Assembly: GCA_020698575.1 (NCBI GenBank)
Contig: CM036247.1
Location: forward strand, 1,570,436 to 1,634,435
Reading direction: 5' to 3'
DNA from: Bostrychus sinensis
Taxonomy: Eukaryota > Chordata > Actinopteri > Gobiiformes > Eleotridae
Length of the DNA: 64,000 nt
This document shows positions 45,181 through 58,000 of the stretch, in pieces. A program made the translations under genes and the position numbers. Numbering within the stretch: position 1 is the stretch's first letter; each line of letters starts with the position of its first letter. The notes beneath the pieces were generated by a model. The model was not told the origin of the DNA and did no database searches. It saw only the letters and a program-made list of their open reading frames with translations.

Positions 45181-45773
45181 CACACGTGTTAGGGTCAGTT
45201 TCTCTAAGGTCTTGTACCCTGCTATATTTTAATGCATGGAGCTGTCTTTGAACTGGTCTGAGGTCAGTGTCATGTGATAAGACTGGGCTAATGCTGCACA
45301 GACTGAGGTTGGACAGAGTCAGACATAAACAAATGAGAAAACAGCATGGACACAGGTACAGACAGCAGAGAGACAGATAATGCCACTCTGCCCTGGGACA
45401 ACTTGGCTCACTCAGGACCTTTAGGTTTACAAAGAGAAAGCTACAAAAACTTTAGCTCAGGCTGCGTTCTCGGCCTCTGCGGAGTGTGACAATGGACATG
45501 ATCTACAATGTAACATTATAAGATTTTTACGTAGAATAATTTTTAGGCTCTTGCCGGCAAGCATGTGTTACAAGTAGGTGGATAGATCATGGGTATACGA
45601 AAGACAAACGCATGAATAAAGATTAACAATATTTATTGAACACAGAGAGGGGGTGTTCCTGGTTCATATCAGTATTTGGTACAGAGCAGAATTAATTTCC
45701 CAAACCACTAAGGCGGATAAAGCTGCTGTAAACACTGCACACACTGTTACTTCAAGCAAAATAAAGGGTTAGC
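45181..45773. other. Intron 2 of gene E, no element recognised
   Basis: No recognisable feature before the minisatellite at 45774. Confidence 0.45.
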
Positions 45774-45872
45774 AGGGGGAGTGGGGGTGAGGTAGGGGTC
45801 CAGGGGAGCGGGGGTGAGGTAGGGGTCCAGGGGAGCGGGGGTGAGGTAGGGGTCCAGGGGAGTGGGGGTGAG
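45774..45872 (-). repeat. 27-bp minisatellite, small inverted array
   Basis: About 3.5 units of the repeat amplified at 51888-56442, in opposite orientation (GGGGTGAGGTAGGGGTCCAG). It lies directly 3' of a minus-strand L2-like LINE fragment. Confidence 0.9.
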
Positions 45873-45879
45873 GGCCCAC

Positions 45880-46353
45880 AGGTCGGGACAGGAGCACAGA
45901 TGGGGTCAGCTAAGATCCAGTCATCACTGGGACATCTGCCAGCAGCCAGGCATCTGAAACAGAGGGCACCATACTTCCCCCAGCTTCTAGCTCCTGGAGC
46001 AGCTTAGCTTCAGCTGTGGAGTTAACCCTGTTCCTGGCCTGACCATAAGCTTTCTCACAGAGGAACGTTTTAACCTAACCTTAAATGTAGAGACTGTGTC
46101 TGCCTCTAACATGAGCTGGAAGCTGATTCCATAAAACAGGAGCTTGGTAACTAAAGGCTCTACCTCCAACTGTACTTTTAGAAACCCTGGGAACCACTAA
46201 TAGCTCAGCATTTTGTGAGCGCAGTGCTCTGCTTGGTTGGTATGGCTCTATAACATCAGTAATGTAGGATGGGGCCATACCATTTACAGCCTTGTAAGTC
46301 AGGAGAAGGATTTTAAACCTAATTCTGAATTCAACTGGAAGCCAATAAATCAA
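45880..46353 (-). mobile_element. L2/Rex1-like LINE ORF2 C-terminus
   Basis: Minus frame reads YWLPVEFRIRFKILLLTYKA, NGMAPSYITDVIEPYQPSRA and LWNQLPAHVR, the typical C-terminal region, then decays. In intron 2 of gene E, antisense. The 27-bp units follow as its 3' UTR. Confidence 0.8.
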
Positions 46354-46579
46354 ATTTGGCGCACATCCTCCATGACATACTGAACAAAAAAAAAGCCAAT
46401 GAGGACAGACCCCTATCTACAAAAAATAGTCTCCTTTTAAATGAATGGGTTTTACGAAATTGTACCTTGTTACAGACTAAAGACATTAGTTAAACTAATA
46501 CCAAAAATTCAAGATCGCCAAAGTAAAATCTCAGTGGCAGCTCTTGGTGTTAAGATCCTTTCTGTTCTCTTTGCTGCAG

Positions 46580-48612
46580 GCATTCAGAGTCAACATGAGC
46601 CTGGTCCCAGTCTGGTCCACATTAAAGAAGAACCAGAGGAACTGCAAATCAAACAGGAGCCGCTCCAAGAGTTCCCATTCATCATTGTCTCTGTGAAGAG
46701 TGAAGAGCAGCCCTCTGTCCTTCATCAAACACTGAAAGAGGAGAACAGAGAGGACACTGATGCAGCAGAACCAGGTTTAGAGAAACATTCAGAGTCCGAG
46801 AGAGAAGAACACACTGAGGATTCCTCTGACACTGACGACTCTGAAGACTGGACTCCTTCAGAGAAAAGTCACACTCAGCAAACACAAACTGAGGTTACTG
46901 AACAGCAGCGTGACCTGACTCACAATAACAATGTTAGTGAAGATGGGAGCGACGCAGGAGGAAAAACCAAACGCCACAAATGCTCTGAATGTGGAAAGAC
47001 GTTTCAGTACATGGCATTGTTAAAGAGACACAGGAGGACACACACAGGAGAGAGACCATTCAGCTGTTCAGTCTGTGCCAAGGGTTATGCTCAGAAGGGG
47101 ACTCTGAAGTTACACATGAGGACACACACAGGAGAGAGACTGTTTAAATGTTTAATCTGTGCAAAGGATTTCAAAGAGAAGTATCATCTAAAAATGCACA
47201 TGAGAACTCACACGGGGGAGAAACCATTCAGCTGTTCATTCTGTTCAGAGAGTTTTACAAAAAGTTTCAATTTGAAGATGCATTTGCGAACTCACGCAGG
47301 AGAGAGACAGTTCAAATGTTCAATCTGTGCCAAGGGTTACACAAAGGAGAGTACTCTAAAAGTACACATGAGGATTCACACGGGCGAGAGACCATTCAGC
47401 TGTTCAGTTTGTGCCAAGGATTTTATAACAAGGAACACTCTAAATAATCATGAGAGAATCCACATGGGAGACAGACCATTCGGGTGTTCTTTCTGTTCCA
47501 TGACGTTTATAAAAAAATTTGATCTAAAGAAACACACGAGATCTCACACAGGAGAGAGACCATTCAGCTGTCCAGTTTGTAATAAATGTTTTGCATATTC
47601 TTATTCCGTGACACAACATATGAGAATTCACGCAGGAGGAGAACTATTTATTTGTTCAAAATGTGGCAAAAGATTTCCTCAAAAACAACTTTTAGAGGAG
47701 CATTTATTATGTCACAGCGAAGATAAACAAAGAGTTGAAACTGATGCAGAAGTTAAAACCAAAGAACACAAATGCTCCGAATGTGGAAAGGAATTTGTGA
47801 GCAGCACTGGATTAAAGATACATGCACGGGTCCACCTAAGGCCGAGACTCAGACAAACATTCAAATGTACGGTTTGTGCCAAGGTTTTTAAAACAAAAAG
47901 TAATCTTAAAATACACACGAGGATTCACACAGGAGAGAAACCATACAGCTGTTCAGTTTGCAAGAAAACATTTGCACAAAGTAGCACTCTTACATCTCAT
48001 ATTAGAACACACACTGAAGAGAAACCATACTGTTGTTCAGTTTGTAATAAATGTTATCGATTTTCCGATTCATTTAGGAAACACATGAGAACTCACACAG
48101 GAGAGAGACAATTCAGCTGTTCAGTTTGTAATAAATGTTTTAGATGTTTAGATTCTCTTAAGAGACACATGAGAAGTGGGAATCACACTGCAGGAGAATT
48201 TATTTGTCCAAAATGTAGCAAAACATTTTCTCAAAAGCAGCTTTTAGACGACCATTTATTACATCACAGCATTGAAAAGCCATACGTGTGCTCAGTTTGT
48301 AAGAAAACATATGCACGACTACGTCAGCTCAGGTCACACATGTCGGTTCACAAAAATAAAACGTTCAAATGTCCAGTTTGTGAGAAAACCTTTTCCAGTA
48401 AATATCTTAAAAACCACATGTTAATTCACGAAGCAAAGACATCTTCCTCAAACCAAACAAATCCTGCTCAGACTCACACAAGTCCTGTCCAGATCCAGGT
48501 AAATCCTTCTCAAATTCTGCTCAGTCCGGTTCAGACTCCGTTAAACCTGGTCCAGATCCTCCTGAACGAAGACACTGGGACAGCCGTGTTACTGACTCAA
48601 CCCAACACCTGA
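46580..48612 (+). CDS. C2H2 zinc-finger protein gene E, exon 3 (17 fingers)
   Basis: Acceptor TTGCTGCAG before 46580, TGA at 48610-48612; the spliced protein has 710 residues. The open frame extends back to 46441 but that part is intron. KEEP motifs (IKEEPEE, IKQEPL, VKSEEQ, LKEEN) precede an acidic SSDTDDSEDWTPS segment at about 115-127 and a polar linker. Seventeen C2H2 fingers lie in two blocks: nine from about residue 166, a spacer (SEDKQRVETDAEV), then eight more. Finger 14 has the HMRSGNH histidine spacing and finger 17 is one residue short. The last three fingers and the 60-residue Gln/Pro/Leu-rich tail match gene A. Largest member; likely nuclear DNA-binding regulator, target unknown. 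Confidence 0.92.
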
Positions 48613-49725
48613 CTTTGGCCTTGTTTTGTTCAGATGGGTTTCCAGGATTTAATACTTAAATATTCCAACAGCCAACATTCTGTGTCTGTGATAATGCAAA
48701 AGATGTTAATGACTCTGAGGTGTCTGTGTGACCGAGATGATTCAAGCTGCCTACATTTGATTGGCTGAATCTTTTAGTCTTTAAGTTTGTCTAAAGTGAA
48801 AGCAAGGCCCCATCAGGTATCGTCTGTGTACATTAGAGCTGTAACGATACAGGAACTGTATCGATTTTTTTTTTCCCCTATGATACAACATCGATACACA
48901 TGAGCTTGTATCGAATCGTATCGTTTTCTAGGAAGTGAATATCGATACACAGGAAGTATCGATTGATAATATCAGAAATATTGAAATTTGTATGTTAAAT
49001 TAAAACCAGATATGGCGTTTTGGAGATATATTTTGTGTTTTTAATTAAATAAAATGTTAAATTCAACTCAATGCACTGATAATGGTGATAATTTCAGATT
49101 ATAGTTTTGCTGTTTAACTTTAAAAAAAAATCATTGTCTGTTGTTGGCCCTGACCCCAGTTATAAACCTTATGTGGAGTTTAAAGATTTTTACCACAAAT
49201 TAAAGAAAAACATTCCATATTATTGACAAATACTACATTGGCTTAACAAATGCACACAATCCAAATCAAAATGACTATTTATTAATAAAAATATATATTT
49301 TTTAAATACCACTTTTTGTTGTCATTAATGTCAGCAAAGAGCAGTATTTCTTTTTTGTTTTTTTTTGTTTAAAAATATTTAAGCTAATGCATCTAAGTCT
49401 TTGTAAAAATTAAAGTATAATTTTTTTATCATGGTGCTGTTTGTGCACAGTTAATGTTGCATTATTTGTAGCAAAATTAAGGATTTCTCTTGGAAATAAA
49501 CAGAGTTTTATAAGTAAAATGTCAAAATTCTACCATGATGCGTAATAGTTCAGGGATGTCCTGGGCAATATTTTGGAAAAGAATTTGTATTTTATGGAAA
49601 TTTGTGGCTGGTGTTACTGTGACTGGTGTTAGGACCCCACAGTGAATAAATAGAAGTTATCTGATACTGTACAGTGGAAAATCACTTGTGTTATAGAAAT
49701 ATTTTGCTTCATCTAATCTGTTATT
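48613..49725. other. 3' flank of gene E, AT-rich
   Basis: The first 45 bp match the flank after gene A. About 48835-48975 (TAACGATAC and TATCGAT repeats) looks like a decayed hAT-type MITE. No ORF of note. Confidence 0.5.
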
Positions 49726-49858
49726 ACTCGTGTTATAACCTGTTATAACCTGTTATAACCCTGTTATAACCCTGTTATAACCCTGTTATAACCCTGTTAT
49801 AACCCTGTTATAACCTGTTATAACCCTGTTATAACCTGTTATAACCTGTTATAACCCT
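49726..49858. repeat. 11-12-bp minisatellite (CCTGTTATAAC)
   Basis: About 11 units alternating between ACCTGTTATA and ACCCTGTTATA forms. Confidence 0.93.
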
Positions 49859-49997
49859 GGCTCAGGGGTCACAGCCAATGAGGACGCAGCAGACAGAGTT
49901 CACTTTCAATAAAATAATCTTTATTAAACAATTAAATCAAATTAGGAGAAGATCAAATTATAAAGAAAGTGTTTTACAAAATGAGATGTGAGGTATT

Positions 49998-50059
49998 ATC
50001 AGTGGTGGTGTGTGTGTGCGTGTGTGTGTGTGCGTGTGTGTGTGTGTGTGTGCGTGTGT

Positions 50060-50101
<42 letters not shown>

Positions 50102-50168
50102 GTGTGTGTGTGTGTGTGCGTGTGTGTGTCTGTGTGTGTGTGTGTGTGTGTGTCTGTGTGTGTCTGTG

Positions 50169-50206
<38 letters not shown>

Positions 50207-50209
50207 TGT

Positions 50210-50274
<65 letters not shown>

Positions 50275-50297
50275 TGTGTGTCTGTGTGTGTGTGCAG
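49998..50297. repeat. (TG)n microsatellite, about 300 bp
   Basis: Long TG tract with regular TGCG and TGTC interruptions. Such alternating purine-pyrimidine DNA can form Z-DNA. ORFs across it are artefacts. Confidence 0.97.
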
Positions 50298-50464
50298 TGT
50301 TAAAGCTGCAGAACTAAACAGGTTTAACCAAACATAATTAAACTCAAGGGAGAACAAAGGCAAACCAAAGAGAAGCGAGGAGGGGCGGTGCCAGGGGCGG
50401 AGGTGGCAGGGCAGCAGAGAGGATGCTGGGAAACACAGCCTGCACCTGGCCTACAGGTGCACCA

Positions 50465-50815
50465 GTCAGTAAGAATAAGAAAACCTTTATTAGTCCCTCA
50501 GTGGGGAAATTGCATTTTTGCAACAGCATAAGTACAGCACACAGTGTATCAGAGACCAGTCTGGCCAAAGATAATTAACTAAAAACTAAAAAACTAAACT
50601 ACAAGAAAATAGGTGCTTCAAGTAAAATAAAATAAAATAATTATGGCACATAATAGTATAAATATAAATATTGCACAGGTTTCCAGAAGGTGCTGACAGT
50701 TAAACAATATTAAAACAATATTGCACAGGTGAATGGATTACAGTCAGGAGTGTTCATTGTAGAGTCTGACAGCTGCAGGAAGGAAAGACCTGCGGTAACC
50801 ACAGCCACCTGCAAC
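50465..50815 (-). mobile_element. LINE 3' end, L2/Rex1-like
   Basis: Minus strand encodes GYRRSFLPAAVRLYNEHS followed by a stop, the last residues of ORF2. A 3' UTR ends GGGACTAATAAAGGTTTTCT. Confidence 0.7.
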
Positions 50816-51127
50816 CACGCCACAAGGGGGCATCACACAGAGATGAACACAGACAGACAACCATTCACTCTCACATTCACTCACTAGAGGCAATTTAGAG
50901 TCACCAACACATGCATGTGGCAGCCTGGGACACGCCCATCAGGTTATGTGCCCTTTAATTCTGTGTATCATTTAACCACAGCCGCTAAACTGCGTCCCCT
51001 AGTGGCCGTTACAGTAAACTACAATCAGGAACCAAATGAAACTCTGTCCCTCTGTGTTTTATCTTCTCTACAGTAAGTCCCAGTGTTTCCCTCACAGTTA
51101 CAAAGTCACACATTTCTCAAAGAATGC

Positions 51128-51200
51128 ATGAAGATGAACACATGAAGATGAACACATGAAGATGAACACATGAAGATGAACACATGAAGATGAACACATG
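51128..51200. repeat. 14-bp minisatellite, 5 units
   Basis: ATGAAGATGAACAC repeated five times. Confidence 0.93.
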
Positions 51201-51887
51201 ACATTATCATGACACTGCAAACACTCACAGCACTGACCTTTTTTACTATAATGAATATATAAAGATTATATGAAGCTTGATTATAACCAGCAGAAAGTGA
51301 ATAACACACAGATTCCTCACAGCTGAGTGTAGCTTTAATACTTAGCATAAAAGCAACCCTCGGTGTTACCAGGCTTACACCGAGCTAAAGACAACATTTA
51401 TAGCTTTTTAACTCATTAACCTCTTCAGTAGCAGGCTCTTTTTTTGTGTTAAGTCTGTTTCAAGTTAATGCAAATCAAGAAACTGTCTGGGGGCCCATGT
51501 CTTTTATAGCGCACGTGTTTGCTCTGCTTAGGGAAACCTGCCCCACCTTTGGTTGCACTGCACAGCCATCTTGTCCTCTGTCCCCTGTCCCGCTGAGTAA
51601 GATAATGTTCCTCTTTTTCCTTTGCTGCTCAGTTAAGGATAAGATCAGGTCGGTGTTCCTTCTGCAAAATGTAGAATAAATATTTGTGAGCGTCCCGTCT
51701 TGGTCGGTGCGTTGCTGTCCTGAGACTGAGAGCTCACATTTTTTATTCCAATGATTAAAGTCTCAAGTAAATGTGTGTTTTTGGGAATAAAAACAGCACC
51801 TCACGTGTTTTTAGGCCCTAAACTGAAGCAGCTTGTATCTCAGTAACTTGTTAAGTTAGATTTCTGGAACTGTCCCAGAAAAATCAC
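51201..51887 (+). repeat. Diverged copy of intron-1 block
   Basis: From about 51430 it resembles 3640-4110 (CTGCCCCACCTTTGGTTGCA; GAATAAATATTTGTGAGCGT). The part before that shows nothing. Confidence 0.5.
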
Positions 51888-54800
51888 ACAACGTGTCCCC
51901 CTACCTCACCCTCACTCCCCTGGACCCCTACCTCACCCTCACTCCCCTGGACCCCTACCTCACCCTCACTCCCCTGGACCCCTACCTCAACCCCACTCCC
52001 CTGGACCCCTACCTCACCCCCGCTCCCCTGGACCCCTACCTCACCCCCGCTCCCCTGGACCCCTACCTCACCCTCGCTCCCCTGGACCCCTACCTCACCC
52101 CCGCTCCCCTGGACCCCTACCTCACCCCCGCTCCCCTGGACCCCTACCTCACCCTCGCTCCCCTGGACCCCTACCTCACCCTCACTCCCCTGGACCCCTA
52201 CCTCACCCCCACTCCCCTGGACCCCTACCTCACCCTCGCTCCCCTGGACCCCTACCTCACCCCCACTCCCCTGGACCCCTACCTCACCCTCACTCCCCTG
52301 GACCCCTACCTCACCCCCACTCCCCTGGACCCCTACCTCACCCCCACTCCCCTGGACCCCTACCTCACCCTCACTCCCCTGGACCCCTACCTCACCCTCA
52401 CTCCCCTGGACCCCTACCTCACCCTCACTCCCCTGGACCCCTACCTCACCCCCGCTCCCCTGGACCCCTACCTCACCCTCACTCCCCTGGACCCCTACCT
52501 CACCCTCACTCCCTGGACCCCTACCTCACCCCCGCTCCCCTGGACCCCTACCTCACCCTCACTCCCCTGGACCCCTACCTCACCCTCACTCCCCTGGACC
52601 CCTACCTCACCCCCGCTCCCCTGGACCCCTACCTCACCCTCACTCCCCTGGACCCCTACCTCACCCTCACTCCCCAGGACCCCTACCTCACCCTCACTCC
52701 CCTGGACCCCTACCTCACCCCCGCTCCCCTGGACCCCTACCTCACCCTCGCTCCCCTGGACCCCTACCTCACCCCCGCTCCCCTGGACCCCTACCTCACC
52801 CTCGCTCCCCTGGACCCCTACCTCACCCCCGCTCCCCTGGACCCCTACCTCACCCTCACTCCCCTGGACCCCTACCTCACCCTCGCTCCCCTGGACCCCT
52901 ACCTCACCCTCACTCCCCTGGACCCCTACCTCACCCCGCTCCCCTGGACCCCTACCTCAACCCCGCTCCCCATGGACCCCTACCTCACCCTCACTCCCCT
53001 GGACCCCTACCTCACCCCCGCTCCCCTGGACCCCTACCTCACCCTCGCTCCCCTGGACCCCTACCTCACCCTCACTCCCCTGGACCCCTACCTCACCCCC
53101 GCTCCCCTGGACCCCTACCTCACCCTCACTCCCCTGGACCCCTACCTCACCCTCACTCCCCTGGACCCCTACCTCACCCCCACTTCCCTGGACCCCTACC
53201 TCACCCCCACTCCCCTGGACCCCTACCTCCCCCTCACTCCCCTGGACCCCTACCTCACCCTCGCTCCCCTGGACCCCTACCTCACCCCCGCTCCCCTGGA
53301 CCCCTACCTCACCCTCACTCCCCTGGACCCCTACCTCACCCCCGCTCCCCTGGACCCCTACCTCACCCTCACTCCCCATGGACCCCTACCTCACCCCCGC
53401 TCCCCTGGACCCCTACCTCACCCTCACTCCCCATGGACCCCTACCTCACCCTCGCTCCCCTGGACCCCTACCTCAACCCCACTCCCCAGGACCCCTACCT
53501 CACCCCCGCTCCCCTGGACCCCTACCTCACCCCCGCTCCCCTGGACCCCTACCTCACCCTCACTCCCCAGGACCCCTACCTCACCCCCGCTCCCCTGGAC
53601 CCCTACCTCACCCTCACTCCCCATGGACCCCTACCTCACCCTCACTCCCCTGGACCCCTACCTCACCCCCGCTCCCCTGGACCCCTACCTCACCCTCACT
53701 CCCCTGGACCCCTACCTCACCCTCACTCCCCTGGACCCCTACCTCACCCCCGCTCCCCTGGACCCCTACCTCACCCTCACTCCCCTGGACCCCTACCTCA
53801 CCCTCACTTCTTCCCTGGACCCCTACCTCACCCCCGCTCCCCTGGACCCCTACCTCACCCCCGCTCCCCTGGACCCCTACCTCACCCTCACTCCCCTGGA
53901 CCCCTACCTCACCCTCGCTCCCCTGGACCCCTACCTCACCCTCGCTCCCCTGGACCCCTACCTCACCCCCGCTCCCCTGGACCCCTACCTCACCCCCGCT
54001 CCCCTGGACCCCTACCTCACCCCCGCTCCCCTGGACCCCTACCTCACCCCCGCTCCCCTGGACCCCTACCTCACCCCCACTCCCCTGGACCCCTACCTCA
54101 CCCCCGCTCCCCTGGACCCCTACCTCACCCCCGCTCCCCTGGACCCCTACCTCACCCCCGCTCCCCTGGACCCCTACCTCACCCTCACTCCCCTGGACCC
54201 CTACCTCACCCCCACTCCCCTGGACCCCTACCTCACCCTCACTCCCCTGGACCCCTACCTCACCCTCACTCCCCTGGACCCCTACCTCACCCTCGCTCCC
54301 CTGGACCCCTACCTCACCCTCACTCCCCTGGACCCCTACCTCACCCCCACTCCCCTGGACCCCTACCTCACCCTCACTCCCCTGGACCCCTACCTCACCC
54401 TCACTCCCCTGGACCCCTACCTCACCCCCACTCCCCTGGACCCCTACCTCACCCTCACTCCCCTGGACCCCTACCTCACCCTCACTCCCCTGGACCCCTA
54501 CCTCACCCTCGCTCCCCTGGACCCCTACCTCACCCCCGCTCCCCTGGACCCCTACCTCACCCCCGCTCCCCTGGACCCCTACCTCACCCTCGCTCCCCTG
54601 GACCCCTACCTCACCCCCGCTCCCCTGGACCCCTACCTCACCCTCGCTCCCCTGGACCCCTACCTCACCCCCGCTCCCCTGGACCCCTACCTCACCCCCA
54701 CTCCCCCTACCTCACCCCCACTCCCCTGGACCCCTACCTCACCCCCGCTCCCCTGGACCCCTACCTCACCCTCGCTCCCCTGGACCCCTACCTCACCCCC

Positions 54801-56442
54801 GCTCCCCTGGACCCCTACCTCACCCCCACTCCCCCTACCTCACCCCCACTCCCCTGGACCCCTACCTCACCCCCGCTCCCCTGGACCCCTACCTCACCCT
54901 CGCTCCCCTGGACCCCTACCTCACCCCCGCTCCCCTGGACCCCTACCTCACCCCCACTCCCCCTACCTCACCCCCGCTCCCCTGGACCCCTACCTCACCC
55001 TCGCTCCCCTGGACCCCTACCTCACCCTCACTCCCCTGGACCCCTACCTCACCCTCACTCCCCTGGACCCCTACCTCACCCCCGCTCCCCTGGACCCCTA
55101 CCTCACCCTCACTCCCCTGGACCCCTACCTCACCCTCACTCCCCTGGACCCCTACCTCACCCCCACTCCCCTGGACCCCTACCTCACCCTCACTCCCCTG
55201 GACCCCTACCTCACCCTCACTCCCCTGGACCCCTACCTCACCCTCGCTCCCCTGGACCCCTACCTCACCCTCGCTCCCCTGGACCCCTACCTCACCCTCA
55301 CTCCCCTGGACCCCTACCTCACCCCCGCTCCCCTGGACCCCTACCTCACCCTCGCTCCCCTGGACCCCTACCTCACCCTCACTCCCCTGGACCCCTACCT
55401 CACCCCCGCTCCCCTGGACCCCTACCTCACCCCCACTCCCCTGGACCCCTACCTCCCCCTCACTCCCCTGGACCCCTACCTCACCCTCGCTCCCCTGGAC
55501 CCCTACCTCAACCCCACTCCCCAGGACCCCTACCTCACCCTCACTCCCCTGGACCCCTACCTCACCCCCGCTCCCCTGGACCCCTACCTCACCCTCACTC
55601 CCCTGGACCCCTACCTCACCCTCACTCCCCTGGACCCCTACCTCACCCCCGCTCCCCTGGACCCCTACCTCACCCTCACTCCCCTGGACCCCTACCTCAC
55701 CCCCGCTCCCCTGGACCCCTACCTCACCCTCACTCCCCTGGACCCCTACCTCACCCTCACTCCCCTGGACCCCTATTTCACCCCCACTTCCCTGGACCCC
55801 TACCTCACCCCCACTCCCCTGGACCCCTACCTCCCCCTCACTCCCCTGGACCCCTACCTCAACCCCACTCCCCAGGACCCCTACCTCACCCTCACTCCCC
55901 TGGACCCCTACCTCACCCCCGCTCCCCTGGACCCCTACCTCACCCTCACTCCCCTGGACCCCTACCTCACCCTCACTCCCCTGGACCCCTACCTCACCCC
56001 CGCTCCCCTGGACCCCTACCTCACCCTCACTCCCCTGGACCCCTACCTCACCCTCACTTCCCTGGACCCCTACCTCACCCCCGCTCCCCTGGACCCCTAC
56101 CTCACCCCCGCTCCCCTGGACCCCTACCTCACCCTCACTCCCCTGGACCCCTACCTCACCCCCGCTCCCCTGGACCCCTACCTCACCCCCGCTCCCCTGG
56201 ACCCCTACCTCACCCTCGCTCCCCTGGACCCCTACCTCACCCTCGCTCCCCTGGACCCCTACCTCACCCCCGCTCCCCTGGACCCCTACCTCACCCCCGC
56301 TCCCCTGGACCCCTACCTCACCCTCGCTCCCCTGGACCCCTACCTCACCCTCACTCCCCTGGACCCCTACCTCACCCCCGCTCCCCTGGACCCCTACCTC
56401 ACCCCCACTCCCCTGGACCCCTACCTCACCCCCGCTCCCCTG
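51888..56442. repeat. 27-bp minisatellite, 4.55 kb, about 168 units
   Basis: Tandem units containing CCCTGGACCCCTACCTCACC, with main variants CCCTCACT, CCCTCGCT, CCCCCACT and CCCCCGCT. Rare units have CCCCAGG, CCCCATGG or a loss of 7 bp. Because 27 is divisible by three, all three plus frames stay open for over 1000 codons; no codon bias or domain suggests translation. The minus strand has four G-runs per unit. The array ends directly in an L2-like LINE tail. Confidence 0.97.
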
Positions 56443-56720
56443 TCTGGATGAATCCTTACAGAGTGAACTATGATCCTATAGATGAGTAATGGACTAACTC
56501 CTGACACAGGTTGCTGTCCGTCCTGGGACAGGATCTCTCCTTCAGTTGGGCTCCAGAAGGTTTCTGCTTTTTATTTCCACAGCTGGGTTTTTTAGGAGTT
56601 TTTCCTCAAGAGAAGGAGGGTCTAAGGACAGGAGTGTCCTGGCTCTGTTTAGTTTAGTGTAGTTATTGTTTGTGTTGATTGTGTGTTTATGTTTGATCAA
56701 CTGTGAGGCGACTTTTAGAA
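56443..56720 (+). mobile_element. L2/Maui-like LINE 3' tail after the 27-bp array
   Basis: TGTCTGGATGAATCCTTACA, GGGACAGGATCTCTCCTTCA and AAGGAGGGTCTAAGGACAGG match 3103-3370 closely. Confidence 0.7.
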
Positions 56721-56850
56721 TAGAAAAACTTTAAAAAAGAAAAGAAAGTGACAGAAATTCTTCTTTGATAAAGCTCTGCACAGTTAAGACACAATACACT
56801 CATAAAAGATACACGTTCAAAACAAACATAATGCATAAGAACAGATGACA
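56721..56850. other. Short spacer
   Basis: A-rich; nothing recognised. Confidence 0.5.
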
Positions 56851-56973
56851 GGCTGATCTGCGGCTGATCTGATGCTGATCTGCGACTGATCTGCGACTGA
56901 TCTGCGGCTGATCTGCGACTGATCTGATGCTGATCTGCGGCTGATCTGCGACTGATCGGAGGCTGATCTGCGG
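56851..56973. repeat. 11-bp minisatellite (CTGATCTGCGG)
   Basis: About 11 units with CGAC, CGGC and ATGC variants. Confidence 0.9.
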
Positions 56974-57123
56974 TAATTTAAGGCTGTGTGTGTTTTTATT
57001 TTTAGATAAACTTTATTTAAATAGTGGAAAGTATTATTTTTTTTTAAAATAGAAGAATATTTAGTTTTTTTTTGTGACATGCTTCTTTACTTTTTAGAAA
57101 GGTTTATTTTATTTTGATGCCTG

Positions 57124-57155
<32 letters not shown>

Positions 57156-57602
57156 CTTTTTAAAAATTGAGACAAAGCTTTAATTGAATGGGCTCTTTTT
57201 TAATTTTTAGAGGTGAGTTTATTTTTTGAGGCAACATTTAAAAATCTTCATCTGCTTTTATTTTTCTAGTGGACAAAAACATTTTTGATGTTGCACCTCA
57301 GAGCCACTGTAGTTTTATTTGTTACAATACTGAACATTGTTTTTTATGCATTTGGTTTAGATAAAGCAGATGTGTGCAAAGTGCGGCCCGGGGGCCATTT
57401 GTGGCACAGGTCGAGATTTCATATGGCCCTTAGCTTCTGTGACAAAATGTACGACTAATGGCCCACCAACAGTTTCATGCAGTGTTTCCGTAGCTTTGTC
57501 TGTATGTTTATATGTTTTTAACCAATCAGAAACATTAAATCAGGCGGAGCTACAAAAGGAATTACCTCGGGGATGTCTTTTTATGTTCTAAGATGTTATT
57601 GT
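56974..57602. other. AT-rich spacer with poly(T)
   Basis: Poly(T) at about 57127-57150. Around 57367-57400 GTGCAAAGTGCGGCCCGGGG resembles a hAT terminal repeat, partner not found. No gene. Confidence 0.45.
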
Positions 57603-58000
57603 CAGTGGCGTATGGTGGTAATGAGGGGCCCCAGTGCAGGTTTTTAGAGTGGGTCCTAAAGTTATAAAGCACATTCAGTGAGTCTTTCCATCCACATATC
57701 ATTGTTTTAATTTACAGAAAGTGTCCTGTGCTTTCTTAAAGTTGACTAATACTTTCCTTTAAAATATTTAAACATGTCCTTGTCACAAAATGAGATGTTT
57801 ATTTTTGTTAATAACTAAACTTTTGACGTATTAAGTACATTTTGTGAAGGAATTATATTTTTATATAATTATTTTTAATCATAAGAAAAGCTTGTGTTTA
57901 AATGTCTGATGTGTACCCAGGCTGAACATAACCCACCAATATAGGACTCTAGGTGGGGCCCCCCTTATGTCATGGGCCCCAGTGCAGTTACGCCCCTGGT
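57603..58000. mobile_element. hAT-like MITE (CAGTGGCGTA ends)
   Basis: CAGTGGCGTATGGTGGTAAT and GGGGCCCCAGTGCAG at the left; GGGCCCCAGTGCAGTTACGC and CCCTGG at the right. A partial relative begins at 58111 (CAGTGGCGTAAGTTGGTAAT). Confidence 0.6.

Noticed and set aside
49969..50363. Cys/Val- and Thr/His-rich ORFs
   Set aside because: Translation of a (TG)n tract on both strands.
51893..56489. ORFs of 1526, 1159 and 1018 codons in all three plus frames
   Set aside because: They result from a 27-bp period divisible by three; all frames are equally open, composition follows the repeat and no domain or start context is seen.
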